Source: Dinoroseobacter sp. (GTDB taxonomy: Bacteria; Pseudomonadota; Alphaproteobacteria; Rhodobacterales; Rhodobacteraceae). Taken from it: DNA of 32,815 bases. A program made the translations under genes and the position numbers. The stretch lies in contig JASJAW010000030.1 of the NCBI GenBank assembly GCA_030066795.1, positions 1 to 32,815 of the forward strand, written 5' to 3'. Shown here one piece after another: positions 8,753-16,763 of the stretch (positions are counted from its first letter, which is position 1; each line of letters opens with the position of its first letter). Below the pieces are notes generated by a model. It did not search any database. It was not told where the DNA came from and saw nothing but the letters and a program-made list of their open reading frames with translations.

Positions 8753-9150
8753 CGATACGCGGACTTAACCACATCACACTGGCCACCGCCGATCTGGACC
8801 GCTCCGTTGTTTTCTACCGTGATGTGCTGGGGCTGACGCTCGATCATCAATGGCCGGATGGGGCGTACTTCAGCGCAGGTGATTTGTGGCTGTGCTTGTC
8901 GCTCGACCCGGAGGCTGCAGCGACGCAGGATTATAGCCATATTGCGCTCGATGTGGCGGCCGAGGACTTCATGCGGCTCTCAAAATGTATTCGGGCGTCG
9001 GGCGCGCCCATCTGGAAGGACAATCGCTCCGAGGGCGCATCGCTCTATTTCCGCGACCCGACCGGTCATAAGCTCGAATTGCACGTGGGCACACTGGCCT
9101 CCCGGCTGGCCGCGTTTCAGGCAAAAGGGAGCATCGGATGCCCGGCCTGA
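8749..9150 (+). CDS. fosA: FosA-type glutathione transferase (fosfomycin-resistance family, VOC fold)
   Basis: The 133-residue vicinal-oxygen-chelate protein starts at ATG 8749 (ATGA overlap with the previous stop). Its length and motifs match Mn-dependent FosA closely: metal ligands at H8, H64 and E110; substrate and K+ site residues T10, W47, K90, S94, S98, Y100 and R119; and the block WKDNRSEGAS ... DPTGHKLELHVG. FosA adds glutathione to fosfomycin and opens its epoxide. All active-site residues I can place are kept, so activity is plausible. It lies inside a sarcosine oxidase operon rather than beside transposon genes, so it looks like a chromosomal gene of this lineage. A related epoxide or other small substrate cannot be excluded. 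Confidence 0.85.
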   Translation: MTIRGLNHITLATADLDRSVVFYRDVLGLTLDHQWPDGAYFSAGDLWLCLSLDPEAAATQDYSHIALDVAAEDFMRLSKCIRASGAPIWKDNRSEGASLYFRDPTGHKLELHVGTLASRLAAFQAKGSIGCPA

Positions 9151-9244
9151 TCGAGTGTTTGTTCTTTGAAAACCGCCTTGTGTGCTGCCCAGCGGGCCGC
9201 TTGTGCAAATCTGACGCTTACCGGAGGAACATTACGGAGGCCGA

Positions 9245-9568
9245 ATGCTGCAGCTGACCTGCCCTTATTGCGGTGCTACCGCCACGGAAACCGAACTCAC
9301 CCCCGGTGGTGAAGCCCATCTTAAACGCGTCGGTCCCGAGGGCTCTGATGAGGCATTCGAGGCGTATCTCTTCCATCGCAGGAACCCCAAGGGGGTCCAT
9401 TTTGAACGCTGGCGCCACACGTACGGGTGCGGGAAGTGGTTCCTTGCTGCCCGCTGCACGGTGACGCTGGAGGTCTTTGGCACATACCCCGCCCAGACAA
9501 CGGAACCTCCCGAGCACATCGTCGACGCCATCCGTACCAAACGCCCCGATTGGACGTTAGAACCATGA
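9245..9568 (+). CDS. soxD: Sarcosine oxidase delta subunit (SoxD)
   Basis: The 107-residue protein has a zinc site from TCPYCG (C6, C9) and HTYGCGKWF (H58, C62), as in known SoxD structures, plus the typical HFERWRHTYGCGKWF core and RPDW near the end. It is a structural subunit of the heterotetramer. ATG 9245 has CGGAGG five bases upstream. A 94-base gap separates it from the FosA-like gene, the largest inside the operon before soxA. Confidence 0.95.
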   Translation: MLQLTCPYCGATATETELTPGGEAHLKRVGPEGSDEAFEAYLFHRRNPKGVHFERWRHTYGCGKWFLAARCTVTLEVFGTYPAQTTEPPEHIVDAIRTKRPDWTLEP

Positions 9569-9629
9569 GTCTTCTAGCTCTCAAAAACGACCGAAATCAA
9601 AGATTTACAGATCATAGCGGAGGTAAGCT

Positions 9630-12600
9630 GTGACCGCGCGCCTTCCCACGGGAGGTCGCCTGATCGACCGGGGCCAAATGTTGGAGTTCACCTTCAATGG
9701 CCGCCGGATGCGCGGCTATCAGGGCGACACGCTCGCCTCTGCGCTGCTCGCCTCGGGCCAGTCGCTGCTGGGGCGGTCTTTCAAATACCACCGGCCGCGC
9801 GGGGTCGTCGCGTCGGGCGCGGAGGAGCCTAACGCGCTTCTGACATTAGAGAACGGGTCTCGGATGGAGCCCAACCAGCGCGCGACCACAACTGAGTTGT
9901 TCGCGGGCCTCACCGCGCGCAGCCAGAACCACTGGCCGAGCCTCGAATTTGACGTGGGTGCTTTAAATGCAAAGGCAGAAAAAGTATTGCCTGCAGGGTT
10001 TTACTATAAGACTTTCATCCATCCTCGGCCCTTTTGGAAACACCTGTTCGAACCGGTTATCAGACAAAGCGCGGGCCTCGGTCCGGCGCCGTCCGAGCGG
10101 GACGCGGATCATTATGAGCATCTCTACCATTACACCGATGTTCTGGTGATCGGTGGTGGCGTGGCGGGTCTGCAAGCCGCACTTGCTGCATCTAAGGGCG
10201 GCGCGCGTGTTTTGCTGTTGGAGCAAAGCCCGCATTGGGGCGGACGCGCGCCGGTGGATGGTGGTACGATAGATGGGAAAACACCAGAAGGCTGGATCAT
10301 TGACGCCAGACAAGAGCTTGAAAACTCTGAAAATGTGACGCTGCGGACCCGCTGCATGGGGGCAGGTATCTACGATCATGGGTATGCCTTGGCCTACGAG
10401 CGCGTGGCTGATCACACACCGAGCGATGGCGGCCCGCGCCATCGGCTCTGGCGCATCCGGGCCAAGCAAATCATAACCGCGACCGGCGCCATTGAACGCC
10501 CCCTGTCTTTTGCGGGCAACGACGTTCCGGGCGTCATGCTCGCCTCGGCTGTGCGCGATTACGTGGTGAACTATGGTCTCAACCCCGGCGATCGCACGGT
10601 GATCGTCACCAACAATGATGATGCGTATCGCACCGCACTGGTCTTGGCGGACGCGGGCCTCGTCATTCCGGCCATTCTCGACACGCGCGATGAGGCGAAC
10701 GGAACTCTTCCGGAGACGTTGCGCGCCAAAGGCATTCGGGTCGAGACCGGTCGCGGCGTCGGCAAAGTTACCGGAAAGCAAAGGGTGACGGGCGTTCAGG
10801 TCTGTCTTACGCAGGGCGAAGGGGCGGTTCTTGAAGAAATCGCTTGCGACTGCGTGGCCATGTCCGGCGGTTGGTCGCCAGTTGTGCACCTTTGGTCCCA
10901 TTGCGGGGGCAAACTGACCTGGGATGACGAACGGCTTTGCTTCAAACCCGATCCGGGCCTTGCGCCATCGGGTTCAGATGGCGCACCGTTTGTGATCCCG
11001 GCCGGTGCAGCGGCGGGCGCTGTGCATCTGCCCGCAGTTCTCAAGGACGCAGGCGAAGCGGGTTCACTAGCAGCACAGCGCGTTGGGAGGGCTGCGGATA
11101 TTCCATTCGTCACAGCCAACGCGCCGATAGAAAAGCCGCCTGAACCGGTTTGGATGCTTCCGTTCGGCGCCGGGCCGGAGCTGCGATCCAAGATGTTCCT
11201 GGACTTTCAGAACGATGTGAAAGTTTCGGACGTTCAGCTTGCCGCAAGAGAAGGGTTTGAAAGCGTCGAGCACGCCAAACGTTATACCACACTGGGTATG
11301 GCAACGGATCAGGGGAAGCTCAGTAATATCAATGGGCTTGCGGTGCTGGCGAATGCGCTCGGCGACAAGATACCGAACGTCGGAACGACGACATTTCGGC
11401 CACCTTACACGCCCATATCGATGGGTGCGATCGCAGGAGAAGCGCGCGGAGATCTGTTTCAACCGGTCCGCCAGACACCGATACATGACTGGCACGACGC
11501 CAACGGTGCTCATTGGGAACCGGTCGGGCACTGGCGCCGCCCTTATTGCTTCCTGCGTGGCAACGAGACACCAGAGCAGGCTGTTGCACGTGAGGTGCTG
11601 GCAACGCGGAATTCAGTGGGCTTGCTGGATGCTTCGACGCTTGGAAAGATCCTCGTGAAAGGGCCAGACGCGGGCAAGTTCCTCGACATGCTCTACACCA
11701 ACATGATGAGCACGCTGCCGGTTGGAAAATGCCGCTATGGGCTGATGTGCAATGAAAACGGCTTTCTGATGGATGACGGGGTCGTCGCGCGGCTCGATGA
11801 GGACACCTGGCTCTGTCACACGACCTCGGGCGGGGCGGACCATGTGCATGCGCACATGGAGGACTGGCTGCAATGCGAGTGGTGGGACTGGCAAGTCTTT
11901 ACCCAGAATGTGACTGAGCAATACGGGCAGATAGCCGTGGTTGGCCCCAAGGCGCGAGAGGTTCTGCAGGCGCTTGGCGGTATGGATGTCTCTAAGGCCG
12001 CGCTGCCGTTCATGCACTGGGTGGACGGAAAGCTGGGCGGTATCCCTGCGCGGGTGTTTCGTATTAGCTTTTCCGGAGAGCTTAGCTACGAGATTGCTGT
12101 GCCCGCAGGGCAAGCGCAGGACCTGTGGAACAAGCTGCTGGAGAAAGGTGCGGACCACAGCATTACACCTTACGGCACCGAGGCCCTTCACGTAATGCGG
12201 GCTGAGAAGGGTTTCATCATGATCGGGGATGAAACCGACGGCACGGTGATCCCACAGGACCTCGGGCTGAGTTGGGCCATCTCGAAAAAGAAAGACGACT
12301 TTCTCGGCAAGCGCGCGCAGATGCGCAGCCATATGGCGGATCCTGATCGATGGCAGTTGGTCGGGCTGCAAACACTTGATGCGTCCGTGTTGCCCGACGG
12401 CGCCTATATCGTCGGTGCGGGTGAGAACGCGAACGGTCAAAGAGCGACGGAAGGACGGGTCACCTCGACCTATCGGTCACCGACGCTCAAGCGCGGGATT
12501 GCAATGGCACTTCTGAAGCAGGGTCCATCGCGTATGGGCCAAACCGTTGAGGTGACCTCTGCCACCGGTGGGACGGTTTCCGCCCGGGTGGTCGACCCGG

Positions 12601-12638
12601 TCTTCCTCGACAAGGACGGGGCGCGCCAGAATGTCTGA
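9630..12638 (+). CDS. soxA: Sarcosine oxidase alpha subunit (SoxA)
   Basis: The 1002-residue product starts at GTG 9630 with AGCGGAGGT upstream. Domains in order: an N-terminal Fer2-like domain (LEFTFNGRRMRGYQGDTLAS), a dinucleotide-binding domain (VLVIGGGVAGL, GGG at 175-177), a central oxidoreductase part with MSGGWSP and CHGGKL-like sequence (here HCGGKL), and a C-terminal aminomethyltransferase (GcvT-like) half from about residue 610 containing LLDASTLGKILVKGPDA and GEKs-like AEKGFIMIGDETDGT. The subunit binds NAD+ and folate and makes 5,10-methylene-THF from the demethylation product. A short patch near 9960-10010 uses A/T-rich codons unlike the rest of the gene. The end overlaps soxG by 8 bases. 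Confidence 0.96.
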   Translation: MTARLPTGGRLIDRGQMLEFTFNGRRMRGYQGDTLASALLASGQSLLGRSFKYHRPRGVVASGAEEPNALLTLENGSRMEPNQRATTTELFAGLTARSQNHWPSLEFDVGALNAKAEKVLPAGFYYKTFIHPRPFWKHLFEPVIRQSAGLGPAPSERDADHYEHLYHYTDVLVIGGGVAGLQAALAASKGGARVLLLEQSPHWGGRAPVDGGTIDGKTPEGWIIDARQELENSENVTLRTRCMGAGIYDHGYALAYERVADHTPSDGGPRHRLWRIRAKQIITATGAIERPLSFAGNDVPGVMLASAVRDYVVNYGLNPGDRTVIVTNNDDAYRTALVLADAGLVIPAILDTRDEANGTLPETLRAKGIRVETGRGVGKVTGKQRVTGVQVCLTQGEGAVLEEIACDCVAMSGGWSPVVHLWSHCGGKLTWDDERLCFKPDPGLAPSGSDGAPFVIPAGAAAGAVHLPAVLKDAGEAGSLAAQRVGRAADIPFVTANAPIEKPPEPVWMLPFGAGPELRSKMFLDFQNDVKVSDVQLAAREGFESVEHAKRYTTLGMATDQGKLSNINGLAVLANALGDKIPNVGTTTFRPPYTPISMGAIAGEARGDLFQPVRQTPIHDWHDANGAHWEPVGHWRRPYCFLRGNETPEQAVAREVLATRNSVGLLDASTLGKILVKGPDAGKFLDMLYTNMMSTLPVGKCRYGLMCNENGFLMDDGVVARLDEDTWLCHTTSGGADHVHAHMEDWLQCEWWDWQVFTQNVTEQYGQIAVVGPKAREVLQALGGMDVSKAALPFMHWVDGKLGGIPARVFRISFSGELSYEIAVPAGQAQDLWNKLLEKGADHSITPYGTEALHVMRAEKGFIMIGDETDGTVIPQDLGLSWAISKKKDDFLGKRAQMRSHMADPDRWQLVGLQTLDASVLPDGAYIVGAGENANGQRATEGRVTSTYRSPTLKRGIAMALLKQGPSRMGQTVEVTSATGGTVSARVVDPVFLDKDGARQNV

Positions 12639-13158
12639 GCTTACGATCACCCCACTGCCGCAGCCTGGCATGCTCAGCATCCGGGCTGACCTTTCGCGCT
12701 ACAGCAAAACAATCTCGGACGCGCTTGGTCTGTCGGTGCCGGAGCCCTTGCGTGCAACACAAGACAACGCCTCAACACTGCTGTGGTTTTCACCGGATGA
12801 GTTGTTGCTGATCTGCGCGCCTTTGGACCTTGCGCAACGCCAAGCGGCGCTCGCAGTTGAACTGGACGGCGCGCATCACCTTCTGGTGGATGTGTCGGAC
12901 ATGCGCGCTGGGTTTGAGCTCCACGGACCGGGTCTGCGGGAGGTTCTGGCTAAACTCGTGCCAATCGACCTGCACCCGGATGTCTTCCGCCCTGGCCATG
13001 TTCGGCGCACGCATTTGGCTCAGGTTGCAGTGGCCCTGTGGATGGTCGAAGAGGATAAGGCGCATGTACTGTGTTTCCGCTCCGTTGCCGGATATGTGAC
13101 GGAGTGCCTGAGCGCATCGGCTAACCCAGCCGCAGCGGTTGATCTTGAGGGGAAATAG
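12631..13158 (+). CDS. soxG: Sarcosine oxidase gamma subunit (SoxG)
   Basis: The 175-residue protein starts at ATG 12631 inside the soxA stop (ATGTCTGA overlap). SoxG features are present: LSIRADLSRYSKTISDALGLSVPE, the LLWFSPDELLLI strand, VDVSDMRAGFELHGPGLREVLAKLVPIDLHPDVF, and CFRSVAGYVTECL near the end. It resembles half of the GcvT fold and completes the heterotetramer. It is the last gene of the operon; the sodB promoter overlaps its tail region. No glyA or formyl-THF genes follow, unlike some sox loci. Confidence 0.93.
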   Translation: MSELTITPLPQPGMLSIRADLSRYSKTISDALGLSVPEPLRATQDNASTLLWFSPDELLLICAPLDLAQRQAALAVELDGAHHLLVDVSDMRAGFELHGPGLREVLAKLVPIDLHPDVFRPGHVRRTHLAQVAVALWMVEEDKAHVLCFRSVAGYVTECLSASANPAAAVDLEGK

Positions 13159-13169
13159 GGCCTGCGGCC

Positions 13170-13199
13170 TTGACGTTGGCGCAGCAAAGCCTCTTATAC
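13170..13199 (+). promoter_or_regulatory. Predicted sigma-70 promoter of sodB
   Basis: TTGACG (13170-13175) and TTATAC (13194-13199) are separated by 18 bp, between the soxG stop and the sodB start at 13237. The transcript would begin near 13206, giving a short leader with a purine-rich ribosome site (GAGAGAGGGG). Confidence 0.6.
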
Positions 13200-13236
13200 C
13201 CCTCACAATGACCACCGCGCGAGAGAGGGGCCCAAA

Positions 13237-13839
13237 ATGGCTTTCGAACTTCCTGATCTTCCCTATGCCCATGACGCACTGGCCGACAAAGGCATGTCGA
13301 AGGAAACGCTGGAATACCACCACGACCTTCACCACAAGGCCTATGTCGACAACGGCAACAAGCTGATTGCCGGTACCGAATGGGACGGCAAAAGCATGGA
13401 AGAGATCATCAAGGGCACCTATGACGCCAGCGCCGTAGCCCAAAACGGGATCTTCAATAACATCTCCCAGCTCTGGAACCACAACCAGTTCTGGGAAATG
13501 ATGGGGCCGGGGTCCAGCGCCATGCCGGGTGAACTGGAAGAAGCAATTGTAGACGCTTTTGGCTCAGTCGATGAGTTCAAGTCGCAATTCTCTGCTGCCG
13601 GTGCAGGCCAGTTCGGGTCCGGCTGGGCATGGCTGGTGCAAAACGCCGATGGGTCGTTGGCCGTGACCAAGACCGAAAACGGCGTGAACCCGCTCTGCTT
13701 CGGGCAAACCGCGCTTCTTGGCTGCGATGTATGGGAGCATTCCTACTACATAGATTTCCGCAATAAGCGCCCGGCCTATCTGACGAATTTCCTCGACAAT
13801 CTGGTCAACTGGGAAAACGTCGCGAGCCGTTTGGCGTAA
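13237..13839 (+). CDS. sodB: Superoxide dismutase, Fe type (SodB)
   Basis: The 200-residue enzyme dismutates superoxide in the cytoplasm. Metal ligands are H28 (EYHHDLHHKAYV), H82 (QLWNHNQFW), D164 and H168 (DVWEHSYYIDF). Gln78 just before LWNH is in the place used by Fe-type enzymes, rather than the later Gln of Mn-type ones, so iron (or cambialistic) use is likely. No signal peptide. It has its own promoter and a strong terminator. It sits directly downstream of sarcosine oxidase, which makes hydrogen peroxide; the pairing may be functional or chance. Confidence 0.95.
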   Translation: MAFELPDLPYAHDALADKGMSKETLEYHHDLHHKAYVDNGNKLIAGTEWDGKSMEEIIKGTYDASAVAQNGIFNNISQLWNHNQFWEMMGPGSSAMPGELEEAIVDAFGSVDEFKSQFSAAGAGQFGSGWAWLVQNADGSLAVTKTENGVNPLCFGQTALLGCDVWEHSYYIDFRNKRPAYLTNFLDNLVNWENVASRLA

Positions 13840-13862
13840 CGAAACGCCTAAGAAATGAAACG

Positions 13863-13892
13863 AACGCCTCGCCAGCAGCGAGGCGTTTTTTT
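13863..13892 (+). terminator. Rho-independent terminator of sodB
   Basis: A perfect 10-bp stem (13863-13872 with 13878-13887, GC-rich) with a 5-base loop CAGCA is followed by a T run to 13892. The stem is 23 bases behind the sodB stop. The last bases overlap the stop of the convergent lipoprotein gene. Confidence 0.95.
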
Positions 13893-14307
13893 ATGGACGT
13901 ACGCTGCGTCTGTTTTGGGTTCCGATAATCGTAATGTCGCGTATTCCTTGCAACCGCTGATCGCTTAGGAACAGAGCGACCACAACTTCGCGGGATTGAG
14001 GTGATCCGGGGGGTTGCAGGCCGCGCGGACGGGCGATCCGGAATTCAAAAGCCAAGGTATTGCTGTCGGTTTCAGCTTCCAGCGGGACCAATTCCGCAGC
14101 CCACCAGCCTTGCGATGGCGGAAGGCCTGTTGCGGTGACGATCACGCCGCCGGGCAAGCGATCACGACGCGCACTGGTCACGCTGGTGACCAGATCGCGA
14201 GGATCGAAATCGGCAGCTTCCGGAACAGGTTCAAGGCGCTCGATATCCGGTTCGCTGCTGCACGCAGCTATCGCAAGAACGCACCCAAGCAGAATCGCAA
14301 CTCGCAC
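13891..14307 (-). CDS. Small lipoprotein of unknown function
   Basis: The start is taken as GTG 14307 because AAGGAGA lies at 14314-14320 with good spacing; the longer open frame to 14418 has no such site and an arginine-rich leader. The 138-residue product begins with a short signal and lipobox (VAILLGCVLAIAACSSEP), so it should be acylated at Cys and held at a membrane facing the periplasm. The remaining 120 residues contain VIVTATGLPPSQGWWAAEL and FEFRIARPRG, suggesting a small beta domain. I do not recognise a named family. It is divergent from sufE. Confidence 0.8.
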   Translation of the reverse strand: MRVAILLGCVLAIAACSSEPDIERLEPVPEAADFDPRDLVTSVTSARRDRLPGGVIVTATGLPPSQGWWAAELVPLEAETDSNTLAFEFRIARPRGLQPPGSPQSREVVVALFLSDQRLQGIRDITIIGTQNRRSVRP

Positions 14308-14450
14308 ATGATGTCTCCTTCGGCCCCAACCCGGTCTGCCCGTCGTAACTGATTGGCACAGCCTTGAAAAGAGCGAGCTATGCCGTATCGGCTCTGGACG
14401 CGCGCGTCCCCACGCCATAGGTCAGTGGCGAGTGCTAAAAGAGGAAGACG

Positions 14451-14879
14451 ATGGCCACCGAAGCCTTTGAAGAGATCGCTGAGACGTTTGAGTTCCTGGA
14501 TGACTGGGAAGATCGCTATCGCACCGTGATCGATATGGGCAAAGCGATGGCACCTCTGGACGATGCTGTAAAAGTGCCGGCCACCAAAGTTGAAGGCTGC
14601 GCAAGTCAGGTCTGGCTTTTGCCTCGGATTGAAGGGCAGGGACCCAGTGCCGTGTTCTCGTTCGATGGGGAAAGCGACGCAATGATCGTGCGAGGCCTGA
14701 TCGCGGTTCTGCGCGCGCTTTATTCCGGCTTGCCGGTCTCTGAAGTAGTAACAGTTGATGCCCATGCCGAGTTGGGGCGACTCGGGTTGCACGACCACTT
14801 GTCGGCGCAACGCTCGAACGGTGTGCGTGCGATGGTAGAGCGGATTAACCTGCTGGCGAAAGATGCCATGGCCGCTTGA
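14451..14879 (+). CDS. sufE: Cysteine desulfuration protein SufE
   Basis: The 142-residue protein matches SufE: N-terminal helix EIAETFEFLDDWEDRYRTVIDMG, the sulfur-acceptor Cys50 in KVEGCASQVWL, the FSFDGESDAMIVRGLIAVL helix, and LGLHDHLSAQRSNGVRAMVERI at the end. It accepts persulfide sulfur from SufS for Fe-S cluster assembly in the cytoplasm. AAGAGGAAG precedes the ATG. It stands away from other suf genes, and its stop is immediately next to the stop of the convergent metF. Confidence 0.95.
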   Translation: MATEAFEEIAETFEFLDDWEDRYRTVIDMGKAMAPLDDAVKVPATKVEGCASQVWLLPRIEGQGPSAVFSFDGESDAMIVRGLIAVLRALYSGLPVSEVVTVDAHAELGRLGLHDHLSAQRSNGVRAMVERINLLAKDAMAA

Positions 14880-15749
14880 TCAGGCGGCAACCTCGGACAA
14901 ATCGCTATTGGCGTGAATGCCAAGGGCAGCACAGATATCGCGCGTCAGTTCCGGCTTGTTCAGCGTGTAAAAGTGCAGGTGCTCGACCCCTTCGTCTATC
15001 AGGGTGCTGCACATCTCTGTTGCCAGGCTGATAGCCAAAAGGTCTTCCCGGCCATCCCGTGTCGCAGCAGCGAACGCCTCATCCAACCATCCCGGGACCT
15101 GCGTTCCGCAACGCAGAGCAAAGTTGCGTGCTTTCTTCCAGTTTTCGATTGGCAGGATGCCGGGCAGAATCGGCGCGTCGATCCCGGCGGCGGCACAGCG
15201 ATCGCGAAACCGAAGGAAAGTATCCACGTCGAAAAAGAACTGTGTGATCGCTGAGGAAGCCCCCGCGTCGATCTTGCGTTTGAGATATTGCACATCCGCT
15301 TGCGCATCAGCGGCTTCTGGATGGGTGTCCGGATAAGCGCCGACCCTGAGTGTGAATTTCCCCGTCTCCGCCAAAGCCTCGATCAGTTCGACCGAACTCG
15401 TAAACCCTCCGTCTGCCGGAACAAACTGGTCCTGACCTTTCGGAGGATCACCCCTGAGCGCGACGATGTCTGTAACACCAGCCGCGGCATACCCCTCGGC
15501 GATGTCCAGCGTTTCTTTCTTGGTTGCCTCCACACAAGTGAGGTGTGCAGCGACTTTCACGCCGTAATTATGGCCGATGGTCGCTACGGCGTCATGGGTC
15601 AGTTTTCGTGTCGTGCCTCCGGCGCCATAGGTCACGGACACAAAGCTCGGATCCAATGGCGCAAGCGTCTGTACCGTGTCCCACAACCGAAAAGAGGCCT
15701 GCAAGGACTGCGGGGGAAAGAATTCGAAAGAGACGCGCGGCGCAGACAT
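14880..15749 (-). CDS. metF: Methylenetetrahydrofolate reductase MetF
   Basis: The 289-residue FAD-dependent TIM barrel reduces 5,10-methylene-THF to 5-methyl-THF for methionine synthesis. VSFEFFPPQ at the N terminus contains the conserved Glu; SVTYGAGGTTR, HLTCVEATK, DIVALRGDPP, RVGAYPDTHPEA and ITQFFFD follow in family order. I chose ATG 15749 (MSAPRVSFEFF) because AAAGGA lies a few bases upstream; in-frame starts also exist at 15785 and 15767. It is divergent from metR across 96 bases holding two MetR boxes. It also fits with the sox operon, since sarcosine oxidase makes its substrate. Confidence 0.96.
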   Translation of the reverse strand: MSAPRVSFEFFPPQSLQASFRLWDTVQTLAPLDPSFVSVTYGAGGTTRKLTHDAVATIGHNYGVKVAAHLTCVEATKKETLDIAEGYAAAGVTDIVALRGDPPKGQDQFVPADGGFTSSVELIEALAETGKFTLRVGAYPDTHPEAADAQADVQYLKRKIDAGASSAITQFFFDVDTFLRFRDRCAAAGIDAPILPGILPIENWKKARNFALRCGTQVPGWLDEAFAAATRDGREDLLAISLATEMCSTLIDEGVEHLHFYTLNKPELTRDICAALGIHANSDLSEVAA

Positions 15750-15796
15750 AGAATATCCTTTGGTCATTTCACGGCCTTGTCGCACAGCTATATTTC

Positions 15797-15809
15797 TGAG
15801 ACAATTTCA
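15797..15809 (+). promoter_or_regulatory. MetR box 1 (metF side)
   Basis: TGAGACAATTTCA matches the MetR consensus TGAA-N5-TTCA with one mismatch. It lies 48 bases upstream of metF and 31 bp centre-to-centre from box 2, about three helical turns, which fits cooperative binding. Confidence 0.65.
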
Positions 15810-15827
15810 TAATCCTCAATACAATCA

Positions 15828-15840
15828 TGAAGGTTGTTCA
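15828..15840 (+). promoter_or_regulatory. MetR box 2 (metR side)
   Basis: TGAAGGTTGTTCA is a perfect TGAA-N5-TTCA MetR site. It ends 5 bases before the metR ATG and covers the GAAGG that would be its ribosome-binding site, so binding here should repress metR itself. Confidence 0.75.
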
Positions 15841-15845
15841 AATAT

Positions 15846-16763
15846 ATGCATCTGGAGTTTCGACATCTGCGCACGATCAAAGCGATACATGAAGCCGGTG
15901 GACTGGCGCGCGCGGCCGATCTTCTGAACATTACCCAATCAGCTTTATCTCATCAAATCAAAGGGCTGGAAGAGCAAGCTGGTGTAGAACTTTTTGTGCG
16001 GCGCTCCAAGCCGCTGAAGCTTTCTGCAGCGGGAATGCGGCTGCTGCGCTTGGCCGAGCAGGTTTTACCACAGATCGCGGCGTTAGAGGAGGAGTTCGAT
16101 GCGCTGCGTGCGGGGAAGACCGGGCGCTTGCACATCGCTATTGAATGTCATGCCTGCTTCGAATGGTTGTTTCCTGTGTTGGAGCAGTTCCGCAAAGCTT
16201 GGCCGGATGTAGATGTCGACATCCGGCCCGGGCTTCAGTTTGAGGCGCTGCCGGCGTTGCAAAGGGAACAGATCGACCTTGTTGTCTCTTCGGATCCGGA
16301 AGACTTGCCCGGTGTGGATTTCACGCCGCTGTTCGACTACGAACCAGTTTTCGTGGCTTCAAGTCAGAACCCGCTCGCACAGAAGGACTTCGTTGTCGCC
16401 GAAGACTTTCGGGATCAGACTCTGATCACCTATCCCGTCGAACGCTCGCGACTTGATGTGTTTACCGAATTGCTTCTGCCGGCGGGTGTGGAGCCGAAAG
16501 GACTGCGACAGGTCGAATTGACGGCCGTGATCCTGCTGCTGGTCGCGTCCAATCGAGGAGTTGCAGTGTTGCCTGACTGGGTTGTACGGGAAGTGCGCTA
16601 CAACTCCGACTATGTCACTCGTCCTCTCACTAAAGCAGGCGTGACCAAGCGCCTGTACGCCGCCACGCGAAGCGACGAGACAACCTTGCCCTACATGGCG
16701 CACGTGCTGCGGCTTGCGCGCACCGAACCGCTCAAACTTCAGCGTGTTGCAGCACCCGCCTAA
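15846..16763 (+). CDS. metR: LysR-family regulator MetR
   Basis: The 305-residue protein begins MHLEFRHLRTIKAIHEAGG; the winged helix-turn-helix includes LNITQSALSHQIKGLEEQAG. The effector domain has stretches very close to E. coli MetR: LHIAIECHACFEWLFPVLEQF, FDYEPVFVA, YPVERSRLDVF and LPDWVV. MetR uses homocysteine as co-inducer to control methionine genes. ATG 15846 is preferred over TTG 15834, which would leave no room for a ribosome site. Its position next to metF with two MetR boxes supports local control. The stop overlaps the convergent hydrolase gene by 2-3 bases. Confidence 0.95.
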   Translation: MHLEFRHLRTIKAIHEAGGLARAADLLNITQSALSHQIKGLEEQAGVELFVRRSKPLKLSAAGMRLLRLAEQVLPQIAALEEEFDALRAGKTGRLHIAIECHACFEWLFPVLEQFRKAWPDVDVDIRPGLQFEALPALQREQIDLVVSSDPEDLPGVDFTPLFDYEPVFVASSQNPLAQKDFVVAEDFRDQTLITYPVERSRLDVFTELLLPAGVEPKGLRQVELTAVILLLVASNRGVAVLPDWVVREVRYNSDYVTRPLTKAGVTKRLYAATRSDETTLPYMAHVLRLARTEPLKLQRVAAPA

